Shown: in pieces, positions 39,181-53,299 of the stretch | Layout of the letters: the number at the start of each line of letters is the position of its first letter | Position numbering within the stretch: position 1 is the first letter of the stretch | From: Ficedula albicollis | Taxonomy: Eukaryota; Chordata; Aves; Passeriformes; Muscicapidae | Direction: 5' to 3' | NCBI RefSeq assembly: GCF_000247815.1 | Contig: NC_021686.1 | Span: forward strand, 5,922,537 to 5,986,536 | DNA length: 64,000 nucleotides | Made by a program: the position numbers and the translations under genes | The notes under the pieces: model-generated | Databases searched by the model: none | The model's input: the letters and a program-made list of their open reading frames with translations, nothing else | What the model was told of the DNA's origin: nothing

Positions 39181-42100
39181 TCCTAACATTTAGGTAAATG
39201 TCAAGGTATTTTATGCTCAATAATTTGAAGAATTGAAATTATTCACTTTGAAAATACGTAAATGGAACTCTCAAGACAATTCCAAAAGTATGGCTGACTA
39301 TTATTTCTACTGAATGTAATCACTGAATTCTTCCTCATCTGGAAACCTAGTTCAGTTCCCTTTCCCCACCTGTTCCCCTTTTTCCTTTAAGTAAAGAAAT
39401 TGGAGTCCTCAAATTCTTCAGAATATACTCATTGCCCTGCTTCTGTACATCTAATTTGTTTTTACAGATGACTTTTTTTTTCTTTTTTTTTTAACAGTTT
39501 TACCTAAAACCCCAAATACTGGGGAGAAAGCATACTCCTTGTAATTCTGGGGAAGTGCCTCTTCCTGCAGCTCAAAAGAGAGGAATAGCACAGCTGTGGC
39601 CATGGCCACCCCAGGTGTCACACCTGCTGCTCTGGGATCCCACTGCCATGCCCTCCCCATCCCCAGCAGCACCAGCACAGCCACCACTGCTTCCTGCCAG
39701 CTCATTCCACCCCAGGCTCCTTCCTGAAAATGTCTCCATTGCAACCTCTGACTAGTTTTTTAAAGAATTGCTAGCTTGACAGAAAGTCGAAAAAAAAAAA
39801 TTAAAATCCGGGATCTGTCTTATTCATATGCACTTGCAAATAAAAAGCATAGTGGAAACACTACCCAAGCAGAACAGAGATTATTTTCAAGCATGTGAGC
39901 AGTTTAAGGTCATTTACTTAAAATTACATTCAAGAAACAACAGTGATGCTTCTGCATTACTCTCTCCCTTTAATGCCATTCTGCATCTAATCCCTCTTTG
40001 TGTTCAGTAGAAATGGCTTACTCCCACGTCTGAGGAGAGGACTGGGCTGGAGCCTGCATCTCAAACACCCTCCTGTCACCGGCAGGGAATGCCATTTTTA
40101 GATCTCCCATTCCAAAGAAAGGTCAGTCACTATTCTAAACAATAGAAGGAGAAAATAGTCAGTCCACTTCACCCTTTTCCCAGCTTTTAAAAGGAAAACA
40201 AACAAACCAGTCGTCAGTGCCAAGGTAATTTCCAGTATTTTAATATAGTTACACAGAATCAACAGATTCTGGCAGTAAGTTTTTTCAAGATGTGATCATA
40301 CATTTCTGACAATGGCACAGCAGTGCTGTGAAAGGACATCAGATAAGAAATAAAGCTGGCTGAAATCTGCATTTCAAGTTCCTAGTAACATTTTTCAGGA
40401 GAAAAAAAATCTTCCTTCAGAAAAGAAGTATAATAAAAACCCCAACAGTGGGTCAACACAAAGCAGATGCTCAGCTTTGACTTTATATGGATTCCTCAAG
40501 GGGTTCCACGGCTACTGGTGGAGATACACAGGGAGGAGTCACCAACAATTTGTGCTTTAAGGTGCCCAAGGTTTCCAGGCAGCTGCAGGAATTGACCCGT
40601 GGAAGAACTCCAGCACGTCCACAGCCTCCTCTTCATTCAAACTTTCCTAGCCAAGCTTTCAAAATAACTTCCTTTTTGTTTGAGATTTTTTTTTTCCTTT
40701 ATTTGTAGACTTTCTGCCAGCCTGCTGTAAGGTTTTGGGGCAGATGATAGTGAAATTACCCAGAAGAGGCACAATGTGGTTCCATGGCCACTGGCAGTGA
40801 AAAGTCAGTCTGAATTAGCAGCAGCAGAGGTTTTTGAGGGGCAGAGTGAGAGGATGGGGTGGAAATGCTCTGTCATTGTGGTTTGGGCTGAGAGTGTATG
40901 GACACAAGTCTTGCCAGACACAGAACAAAGCTCATTATTCAACATATAAAATATTCCATATGAGAAATAAGAATACAAAAAATAAATCCATCACAGCTAT
41001 ATCTAACAGCTATATGGTATTTAACACTTTTTTGTACTCCTAAAGGAGCTTAATAAAACTGAAGAGAAAGGAAAGAAAAGTTCCATTTGGGTAACAATTG
41101 CAAATAATTTTGCAGGTTTAGGGTCAGAAAAATGGGAAAAGCAAAAAGTGCAGACTGCTCTGCCTGAAGTTTTATATAAGATAATTTTTGTTTTGTATTA
41201 TGCAATCAAATAAACACATCACAACATTATCACTTGGGGCCTGAAATGCAGTGAATGTCCCTGGAGCTCCTTGGATGCCACCTGCCACAGAGGGAACATC
41301 TCCCTTGTGGCTCCAGGCTCCAAGCCAGGTGAGGTAAACTAGCACTAAAAAAATCCCTTCTGGAGTGATGGTATGAATACATAAATATATAAACCAGCCT
41401 CATTTGCTGTGAATGCTCTTGGACCTAGAGGCTGAGGACACCTCTATGGCAAACATCAGCTCTGCTGGGCACTGAGTGACCTTCCCAGGGACCTCACCTC
41501 ATCACTTCAGTGGTCCAGTGCTTGTTAATCAGGTGCTTTATCCCCTTCAGCTCTTATACAGAGCCCAGACAGTAAAGGTGCAGCTTCTTCATGTGTGCTG
41601 TTCAAATAAATTACTCCTGAGGATAAAAACAGGACTGCTGCAGGGAATTTTTGAGTATTTGGGAGGATATTTAAATTCTGGTCAAGATTGGGTTCTTAAA
41701 TATGTATTCTCCTTTTTTCTACAGCATGTTCTGACTATTTTCTTTATCTTTTCCCTTATATTCTCTCAAAAAATCTTTTGGCTTTCTTCCCCTCCCCCCC
41801 CACCTCCACTTAAGGTATTAAATACCTCAGCATGCAGTGATTTGTGATTCTGCCTTTATATGCAATACTGGTATATTCAGTATAAATAAAATTATAGTTT
41901 CAGCTATGATTTTGTAAATAAAGAGTGTTAAGCAGGAAAGAATTAGACAGGAACCATTTCTACTTAAAATTGCCTTTATTCTGGGCTCCAGATCAGCAAG
42001 TCAGCCTGGGTGCATGGTGTAGGGGTGACACCACCCACCCTGTCCCAGGAACATCTCACCTGCCAGAGCTGAGCAGTCTGGGCACTGCCTTGGTGGCAAA

Positions 42101-44469
42101 TTACAGCAGAATTTAGCTCTGGATAGACTCCACAAATCAAATTTATTCAAACCATTTCATTTTGGAAAGCCTGATTACCATTTACCATATGATGCCATTC
42201 TATCACTTCAGCAGTATCAAAAGGCTTTATTGTAGATGAGATCAAATAAATACAGCAAAACCATGAAAAAAGAAGAGTCATATCCTGACTGATAGCATGC
42301 TCCTACAGACTGCTGCCACCAGCTGAGAGTATGTGCCAATATTTTTATGAGCCATCATTACCAAACATAACAGAAGCAGGCTGGAAGAAAACAGCAACCC
42401 AGAAGTGGTGTTTAAGAAAGCTCTGGGAAAGGAAAAGAACAGAAGAGGAGAGCTGCTGAGCTGAATCAGCATGTGGGCTGTAGCTGGAACAAAAGGATTC
42501 TTCAGTTCATGCCAAAAATACTCATCAGCGCTGCTGCTTTTTTAAGCTTAGCATTCGTAGGTGACTTTTCTTGCTTCTGAAGAGTCTTGTGGGAAGCTGC
42601 AGTGCCCCAGGTATGGGTGGCTGTCAGAGCCCTCACTCTCTGCTCGCCACAAGGGTTTTTTTGGAGAGGAGCCCACTGCTCCAGGAGCAGGGCAAGGGGC
42701 ACCCCTGAGCCTCAGGAGCAGCTCCAAGCTCCTCTCCAAGGGACTCCTGCCTTCTCAACATGGTCCAGCCCTTTCCCTTCCTTTCCCTTCTCAGAGCTGG
42801 CAGGACCTCAAAGACAGCTCAGCAAAGATCAGCATCTGCTGAAGATCCCAGCTGCAGAGGTATCTTCCACCTCAGTGGGGTACAAACACAGTCTTTAGGG
42901 ACCCATTACAAAGCATTAAATGTGATTAAAATGACCAAAAAACCCACAAGGGACCAAAAGATTCTTTTCCTTGGTGCACAATTAGTCTGAAGTCATTATT
43001 GTTGGGAGCCACAGAATCCAGAAATTTTAAAAGCCTTGGAAAAGATCAGTTATATGTATCACCAAAAAAGGGGAAAATAAATCATCATACTGTAGAAATA
43101 CAAAGAGCCAAGTTTCAGATTTAAATGAAGATTTAGGAATCAGGGACTAAAAAGGGTTTTGCCAGGGAGACAAAGGTGGCACTTGTCTACCCCAGCCGGC
43201 GGGGGGATGGCAGAGCTCTCCCCCAAGCTGTGCTGCTGCCTCTGCACCTTCTGTGGGGCATCCTGGAGGGAACTCCTGGTGTTGGAAAAACAAGGACCAA
43301 ATGAACAAAATGCAGAAATTCTGCATGTAAGGCTGAAGGTGTGGATAGGAAAACGTGCATGTCTGGCTCCTCTGGGAATGGCTTTCCTGGGAGCGCTGCT
43401 GCTCCTGCATAACCTCCCCCATGGGTTTGTGTTTAGCTTAGCTGTGGGAAGCAGGCCTTACTTGTAAAGCTGGGGCTTAGCTTGCACTTCAAAAAGCCAC
43501 CAAAACAATCTTTTGGAACCTGAACATGTTTGTTGTCCTGATAATCCTAAAGCAAAGAGATCTGAGGAGGAAGCAAGCAGAACAATGCAAAAAAAAATTA
43601 CAGTGTGTATGCTTGCAAAAATCAAGGTGTCCATTTAATCTTCAGCTAGAAATCCAGTTTTTGCATCTGAGCAATTTAATAGTAATATTACAATAATTTC
43701 AGCCTCAAAATGTATTTGCTTTTAGGAAATGAAATCAGCTTTTTAGTTAAATAACATTGGTCCCTGGGAACAAGAGCAATCTTTGGTGTTGGTGCTGAAA
43801 TCACATTTACATGAAACATTTCCTCATTTAGGGCATTTAATTACTTCAGGAGTATGAAATAAAAAAATTAATACATTCATACTGGAAAGTTGAGAGAAAA
43901 TACTGCCCTTTGCTTCATGGCTTGGCTTATTATGGGTCAGTAGCAAATTAGATTGGGCTTTAATTCTTCCCCAGCGTGAAAGGGATTCAATCAGTTACAC
44001 CGTGAGCTGATATTATTAATGCAATCATGGCCTAAAAGAAACCAGCCCTAAAGGGAGATGCCAAAATGAATTCTTCATGTAGTAACAAAGGAAGCCAGAA
44101 GAATCCTTCACAGAATCTGCACTGAGGACAAGCCTGACGTTTCCTAAGCCTCCAAATAAGTCTGCTGTGAATTCCCCACTTCTATTTGTACATCCAGCTC
44201 CTGCTAAGGGCTCCACAGGCATTCACTAAAGGAAGGTATTAGATTCAGTATGACACTGACTTACAAACTTCAACGGGGAAAGTATCAAATAATGAATTAT
44301 TTCATAATATAGCCACCACTCAGGCATTTAGCTACGTTTCCATCTTAATTAAAAGGCAAAAAATCGCAAAAGGCTTCAAGGAAACATTTAAGTTTTCGCA
44401 ATCAAAGCATAAAATTAATCTATGGAACAAATTACTGCATAGCAAACTAATGATCTTCTCAAAAGAAAA
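39181..44469. other. Long stretch of unique noncoding DNA
   Basis: No gene or RNA recognised. GC-rich spots lie near 39540-39720, 42590-42870 and 43180-43270. T-rich and A-rich short runs occur at about 39473-39493, 40686-40697 and 41795-41803 (C8). A frame at 41476-41847 is open for 123 codons without resemblance to a known protein. A short stretch near 43008-43045 vaguely resembles a CR1 end but is too short to call. Confidence 0.45.
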
Positions 44470-44607
44470 CACTGAAAGGCTCTGAAAAAAAAGGAAAAAA
44501 AAATAGGTTTTCTGTCTCCCTCTCCCTACAATAATGTTCACTGAAAGGCTCTGAAAAAAAAGGAAAAAAAAATAGGTTTTCCGTCTCCCTCTCCCTCCAA
44601 TAATGCT
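44470..44607. repeat. 69-bp tandem duplication
   Basis: ACTGAAAGGCTCTGAAAAAA begins at 44471 and again at 44540. The copies differ at TTTTCTGTC/TTTTCCGTC and CCCTACAAT/CCCTCCAAT. Confidence 0.9.
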
Positions 44608-44883
44608 GGGGTTTTGAGCCCAGTCCCACCAGTGATGTGCAAGAGGGCAGCACATCCCCAGCCACACCAGTTCTCAGGCTGGCACACATCCTGCCAGCAC
44701 CCCCTTCTCCCAGTGCAGCACTTCCCAAATCTAATCAATGCACAGAGGCTGTAATGAGGTGATTACAGCAACAGCAGCAGCTGTGGAGAAGAGGCCTGGG
44801 AGGGCTGTGGAGAGGAGACAGAGCATCCTCTGTCCCTGGGCAGACTGGGGGCTCCCTGGGGTCCAGGAAGCCTTGGCAATGGC
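44608..44883. other. Noncoding DNA, nothing recognised
   Basis: GC-moderate sequence between two tandem duplications; contains a short CAGCAGCAG run near 44769-44780. Confidence 0.5.
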
Positions 44884-45196
44884 AGGGACTCATTAGCCCA
44901 CCTGTACCAGCCCAGGGTTTGAAACTGCAGGATCCTGATTTATGGGTGAGGGGGATAGGTCAGAACAGAGATTTTTAAAGTGTGCTTGTTGTACTTCCTG
45001 ACAAGTTCTGTTGAGCTGGACTCAAAGCATTAATGGAGCAGGACTTTCATCATCAAAATATATGAAAATCCACATCAATAGAACTGTCTGATCAGCACTT
45101 GCTCTTCAAATATGAGTAAGAATGTTTTATTGCGTGATAATAAAGCAGTTCAAATATGAGTAAGAATGTTTTATTGCGTGACAATAAAATAAATAA
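44884..45196. repeat. 313-bp tandem duplication, copy 1, with nested 44-bp duplication
   Basis: GGGACTCATTAGCCCACCTG at 44885 recurs at 45198. Inside copy 1, the 44 bp starting TTCAAATATGAGTAAGAATG at 45105 recurs at 45149, ending in GACAATAAAATAAATAAA. The second copy lacks this inner duplication. Confidence 0.95.
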
Positions 45197-45463
45197 AGGG
45201 ACTCATTAGCCCACCTGTACCAGCCCAGGGTTTGAAACTGCAGGATCCTGATTTATGGGTGAGGGGGATAGGTCAGAACAGAGATTTTTAAAGTGTGCTT
45301 GTTGTACTTCCTGACAAGTTCTGTTGAGCTGGACTCAAAGCATTAATGGAGCAGGACTTTCATCATCAAAATATATGAAAATCCACATCAATAGAACTGT
45401 CTGATCAGCACTTGCTCTTCAAATATGAGTAAGAATGTTTTATTGCGTGATAATAAAGCAGTA
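45197..45463. repeat. 313-bp tandem duplication, partial copy 2
   Basis: Matches copy 1 without visible mismatch up to GATAATAAAGCAG at about 45463, then continues into TAGCAATGG. The copy therefore stops at the boundary of the inner 44-bp unit. Confidence 0.9.
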
Positions 45464-48222
<2,759 letters not shown>

Positions 48223-48242
48223 TCTGGCACTCGGTAGGAAAT

Positions 48243-48470
48243 TTGTCAGAGGGAACCCGGCTGTGATGGCTGCAAAGCCTTGCAGCACCCCCCCAGCACC
48301 CCGGGCTGGGAGCCGCCGTGCCTCGCTCTCCCGGGCCGGCTCTGTGCTGCTGGTCCCAGCCGGGGGAGGGCACGGTTGCTCAGCTCCGGGCTGCTGGCTG
48401 CGAGGCATCGCTCACATCACACACACCGATAACGCTGATAACGTTCGGCCTCTCTCCTCGCAGCAGACAC
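48243..48470. promoter_or_regulatory. Small CpG-rich pocket
   Basis: I count 17 CpGs between about 48256 and 48461, the densest in the window. Motifs include CCCGGGCCGGC, GCCGCCG and a run GATAACGCTGATAACG. A pyrimidine-rich CTCTCCTCGCAG|CAG at its right end resembles a splice acceptor. This could be a short CpG island or an unmethylated exon edge. No recognised coding frame accompanies it. It is bounded by a poly-C tract on the left and a minisatellite on the right. Confidence 0.35.
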
Positions 48471-48472
48471 TC

Positions 48473-48655
48473 TACCCTGCCTTTACACAGCATTTACCCA
48501 GCCTTTATCCTGCCTTTATCCTCCCTTTACACAGCCTTTACCCTGCCTGTACACAGCCTTTACCCTGCCTTTACTCAGCCTTTACACAGCCTTTACCCTG
48601 CCTTTACTCTGCTTTTACCCAGCCTTTATCCTGCCTTTACTCAGCCTTTACACAG
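48473..48655. repeat. 11-bp minisatellite, first array
   Basis: Units are variants of CCTTTACCCTG, CCTTTACTCAG, CCTTTACACAG and CCTTTATCCTG. A 135-bp part (48474-48608) is identical to 48953-49087 in the second array, an offset of 479 bp. Confidence 0.95.
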
Positions 48656-48902
48656 CATAAGAAAAGGGGAGGGGCGGAAAGGAGAAAGAAAATTAAAAAG
48701 TGCTTCAGTGCAAAGTCGTTTCAGTAGAGCAAGGTCACGGTGGGGCCAGCTGCTGGTCGGAGCTGAGCAGAGGGGAGCAGAGGTCTCAGAGCTGATTGCA
48801 GCTGCTCTAATCCCCAGGGGATGTGCACTGAAGGCACAGCCAGGCTGGGGACACGGCCAGGGCTGGGACAGCCCCAGCGCCTTCCCTGCTGCAGCTTTTG
48901 CT
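48656..48902. other. Unique spacer between the two minisatellite arrays
   Basis: A purine-rich stretch (about 48659-48700) then GC-moderate sequence. No recognised feature. Confidence 0.6.
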
Positions 48903-49275
48903 CTGCCTTTATCGCCTTTACCCTGCCTTTACTCAGCCTTTACACAGCCTTTACCCTGCCTTTACACAGCATTTACCCAGCCTTTATCCTGCCTTTATCC
49001 TCCCTTTACACAGCCTTTACCCTGCCTGTACACAGCCTTTACCCTGCCTTTACTCAGCCTTTACACAGCCTTTACCCTGCCTTTACTCAGCCTTTACACA
49101 GCCTTTACCCTGCCTTTACTCAGCCTTTACACAGCCTTTACCCTGCCTTTACTCAGCCTTTACACAGCCTTTACCCTGCCTTTACTCAGCCTTTACACAG
49201 CCTTTACCCTGCCTTTACTCAGCAGCCTTTTCTCTGCCTTTACCCTGCCTTTACAGAGCAGTTACCCAGCCTTTA

Positions 49276-49276
<1 letters not shown>
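48903..49276. repeat. 11-bp minisatellite with 33-bp higher-order repeat
   Basis: The core 49036-49200 is five consecutive identical 33-bp units, each made of CCTTTACCCTG, CCTTTACTCAG and CCTTTACACAG. None of these monomers introduces a stop in any plus frame, so all three forward frames stay open for long distances and give nearly the same 11-residue repeat (LYPAFTQPLHS and close variants). This explains open frames up to 375 codons; I do not call them genes. Confidence 0.95.

Positions 49277-49353
<77 letters not shown>
49277..49353. repeat. 77-bp poly-C inside the minisatellite
   Basis: Pure C begins after CAGCCTTTAT and ends at CCTTTTCTCTG. The phrase CCTTTTCTCTG plus CCTTTACCCTG occurs just before it (49226) and just after it (49352), so the tract lies between two copies of the same segment. 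Confidence 0.95.
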
Positions 49354-49391
49354 TTTTCTCTGCCTTTACCCTGCCTTTACCCAGCCTTTAT
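49354..49391. repeat. Minisatellite remainder after the poly-C
   Basis: Repeats the segment 49226-49276 but lacks one 11-bp unit (AGAGCAGTTAC). Ends CAGCCTTTATC. Confidence 0.85.
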
Positions 49392-52300
49392 CTCCTCAGC
49401 ACAGCCAGCTCCTCCTGCCCCATCCCTGGGGGAGGATGTTTTTAAAATGCAACAGTATTGAAATAACAGAAAATGTACTTAGGAAATAAAAATGTGGGCA
49501 CAAAAGATGGCACGTTTTTGAAAGGGGTATAATGGTAGGGAACTGCAGAGGATCCTCCCTGTGGTGATAAGGACTGCTGGAGCTTGGTCCTGAAACAGGG
49601 GCTGTAAACATCATTTGTGCACATTCTGCTCACCAGCACTGAACATCTGTCTCTCGCTAGACTTTACTGCAACTTTGCCATTTTCTCTAGTAGCTGATGC
49701 TTTGCATTGCTTTGAGTTTTGTTTCATTTCCCTGTTAAATACAGAGCCTAGATGAAGAGGACCACAGAACTTCTAGTAAAAATTTCCCTGACTTGCCTCT
49801 GTTTGAACAGGACAGGCAGGTGCAGACACTGAAATAAATTTCACTGAATTATCAGTACAGTCCTCAGTCTGCACCAAAATCCTTTAAGCACAAGGAATAT
49901 CCAAAAAGCTTTTTTTCTGGGAACCTTCCAGACATATTTTTTTCAGCTAACAATCTTGCTTAGTTCTACTGAAAAAACAGAAGGTTTGCTGATAACACTT
50001 CTCCCATAACATCTCCATTTCCAAAATACTGCAATAAGTGATTTGGGAGAAACAATACCATGATATCGAGTGATAATTAGAAGCTGAAAAAGATTAAGGA
50101 AAGTTCTACAGGGTTCTTGTTATACATACAGACCCAAACTGTGTTCAGGGAAAGAACAAAATTGTGGAAAGGAACTGAAGTGGGGACCACACCTGCTAGC
50201 CATGATGCCTGACTCCAGGGGCACCACTTTCCCAACCCTTTTCTCTAAAGAGAGAGCACACGTGTTGGGAGTTATGCCACTGTGTCAGTGAGAAAGCTCC
50301 TGAAAATTTTTAGTGTCTGCCCACTCCAGAGAGGGGAGAGGGTTTAGGAGGCAAGTTAAAAGCACTCCTGTGAGCTCCTGGTCCTGCCCAGGTCCCCTCT
50401 GGCTGCAGGCACTGGAGCCAGAGCAGAAGGAGAGGCTCATTCAGCCCAGAGACCTGGCTGTGGCTGCTCTCCTTTGGCAGCTCTAGTCAGGCAGCTCCCT
50501 GTTTAATCCTGTGGCTTCAGGCACTTTCTAGGTGAGTCTGTATGATGAGCAACTGGAGACAAGGCAGACATTAAAGCAGGTTTAGGAGCAGCACACTAAG
50601 TCTATCCATATTTTATATCCAGCCTAATGTGCCCAGGAGCTGTTCCCTGTAGCTATGCTCCATACAGAACCCCTGGCTCTCCCTGGAGGGAGAACTGCAT
50701 CAAAGATTTGTGGAAGCCAGTGCTGGTTTCAGGTGCCTTCAGGCATTGCCTGATGTCCAAAAAGAAGAAGATGAGGAAGGTGGAAGGACACTACCACTGG
50801 TGTTGAGCTGCAGCATCATCCCTTTGCTGGCAATGGAGCTCACTCTTCTCCCAAGGTCTGGGCTATCACTCAGTTTGTGTGCTACAGCTTGCAGTCCGGT
50901 CCCTTCTGAGAGATGAGCTAACTTCCTGAGCAGGAAGCATCTTCTGCTGCTTTTGAAAGGTCTCAGACAGGAGCTTGGTGCCAAAAGAAGGATGATGCTG
51001 GAGCAAACAGTGGTTCCTGCAGCTAGAATTGGTTGGGGTTTGGGGCAGAGGGCATTTCCAGGTCTGCATTGTAAAGCATCCCCTAAAGTCTGGGACCTAT
51101 ATCCATAGACAATAAACAAATACAAAGATCTATCTGTGATGCCAGCTTCAGTTCTGAGGGAAGTTACTGCCATGGGAATACATTGCTTGTTTGAAGTGAC
51201 TGAATCTGGACCCAGGCTCCCTTTGCCAGGCTGGGTGCTTGGCTTCCCAACTTCTGCAGATGCTGAAGAGAGACAATGAGCAGGTCCTCGTAAATCTCAG
51301 TTTAGACTGATACAACCTCCTAGCCCCACCTCAACCCGCCCAGCTTCAGGTCGTGTTCCTGATTATTTATTTTTAGCTTCCAGTTGGGAACTCCCCCAGT
51401 ATTCCCAATGCTGGGTTGCCAATATTGGAAATTAAATAAACTTTTAATATTTTCTTTTAAAAAGCATTTAACTCCAATAATATACAGTTGCAGCTGTGAA
51501 TGGCAGAATTCCTTTTACGGAATCTGTTTCCCAGTCAGAAATTAAATTGGCAGTGCAGCCCCTCCACCCCCCAGAATTACTTGGCTAAAGTAGTAGCCAG
51601 ATGAACAAGCAAAAAAACCACAAGAGGATTAAACCAAATATGCAGCTCAAACAGAGGAGCAGCTGAACCCTCCAGCATTTCAATACACAGCTGATTCAGC
51701 AAAACAGATACATATTCAAATGAAGGATGTCACTGAAAGGGAAAACCAGGCAGCTTAATCAATAAAGTGTGCAGCCTGCCCTGGTACAGGGGAAGCAGCA
51801 GCCTAATGAGCACACAGAAAAATGAACTAGGGAGAAATTTTGCTTTTGCCAGGACCTTGAAGACCCAGTGGAACAAATGTCCAGGAAAGGTAACTCATGG
51901 ATGTAGGTCACTGCTATCTTATGCCTCCATTATCCCTTTTTGGAACTAATCCCTGCACTGTAGGGTTAGAGGAGGCCAGAAAAAGCAGCATTTTTTCCCT
52001 CAATCACACAGTTTATAGGAAGTGGGATATTGCTTAATTCAAGATTGCAAGTTTTTAATGTTCACCTAGCTACAAGTTGTTTTATTGTACTACACAAATG
52101 TTTTATTCTCTGTGAACTATGCAGAAGCAGATTTGATTCACAGAAATATTTTCGCTTCCCCAAACACCTTGACAAATGATATGCCAACAAATGCAGCAGA
52201 GAAATGGTTGAAGAGATTCACCTTGTCCTGCTCGCATGCTCCTCACTAGAGGCTCTTCAGTACCACCCAGTCCCTGCAAAGCTTGGGCTGTGTCAGCCCC

Positions 52301-53299
52301 AGTGCTGTCCCTGTGCCTGCCTGGGTCTGGACTGTGAGGAGAGGAGGGTTTGCTGGGAGGTGCAGTGTCTGTACCTGTGTCCTTGAGCTCTGAGCACAGA
52401 CAGACACTGCTGTTCATCCCCTTCCTGCCAGCAGAGAAACCTGCTCAGAGAAACCTTCTCACAAGAACAAACCTTCTTCACAGAATGGTAAACAGGAAAG
52501 GCTGGGAGAACAGCTGATTAAAGGGCATGCCAGTGCACATTAAAATATTTGCTAATTGCAAATCTATTGTCCCACTGTGCTGCCAGCTCGTGCTCTGGCT
52601 CACGTGGAATGTCAGATGGCTCCAGACTGAATGAATACCCTCATCCCCTGGCTGCCCAGGAGAGAGGAGACAGCACAACACTGATTCTGCCTCCTTGTCT
52701 GCTCCCCTGCTCCATCCCCACATTCTGTCTGGGGAGTTTGCTCAGCATAAAGCAGGTTACAGTGCTAAATATGGCCTGGAAACCTAAAGAGTAAACTGAT
52801 ATTTAGATTTCATTGCAATGTTAGGGAAGAGCCATGTTGATGGTGAGACAAAGACCTCGTGGAAGATTTCTCCATTTGTTGCAGCTTTTCTAGTCAGCAC
52901 AACGTTGCCATAAAGGAAGAGGCTGGACATGCCCCAGCAGCCTTGAGAATATGCAGATAAATCATCCCAAACAAAGGTAAAAGCAAAGTTAATAACTTGA
53001 ACACATCAGAAGAGCTACTTCCATAAGAAAAATGTTCACTCACATGAGTTAAGGTTTAGGCCTGCTTAAAAACCACAGTGTGGAAATAAAGAAAGAGCTT
53101 TGGCTGCTCATGTTTGGGTTTGGGTTACAAAAGGATAAAAAACATGAATTCCCACTAGCTGATTGAAACTCTTTCCCTTACTGTTTTTGGGTTCAAGCAC
53201 TGGAAAACTGTTAAAAGAGAAATGTTTATAAAAAGAGAGAGAGGAAAAAAAGTTGGAAACAAAACAGCAGAAAAACAAGGCTGCAATTCCAATAACAAG
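49392..53299. other. Unique noncoding DNA, nothing recognised
   Basis: No gene, RNA or transposon recognised. A minus-strand frame at 50739-51173 (144 codons) and others are compositional or chance. Short inverted motif CTCTAAAGAGAG near 50244. Confidence 0.45.

Noticed and set aside
43005..43045. Possible second CR1 end (ACAGAATCCAGAAATTT... GGAAAAGATCA)
   Set aside because: Only about 40 bp resemble the CR1 terminus and no further CR1 text follows.
48473..49391. Possible interstitial telomere or CRISPR-like array
   Set aside because: The 11-bp monomer is not the vertebrate telomere hexamer, and there are no unique spacers between repeats; it is a minisatellite.
48318..49445. 375-codon repetitive frame
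   Set aside because: It is the 11-bp minisatellite read in one of three equally open frames and includes a poly-C tract; the shared 33-bp periodicity explains it.
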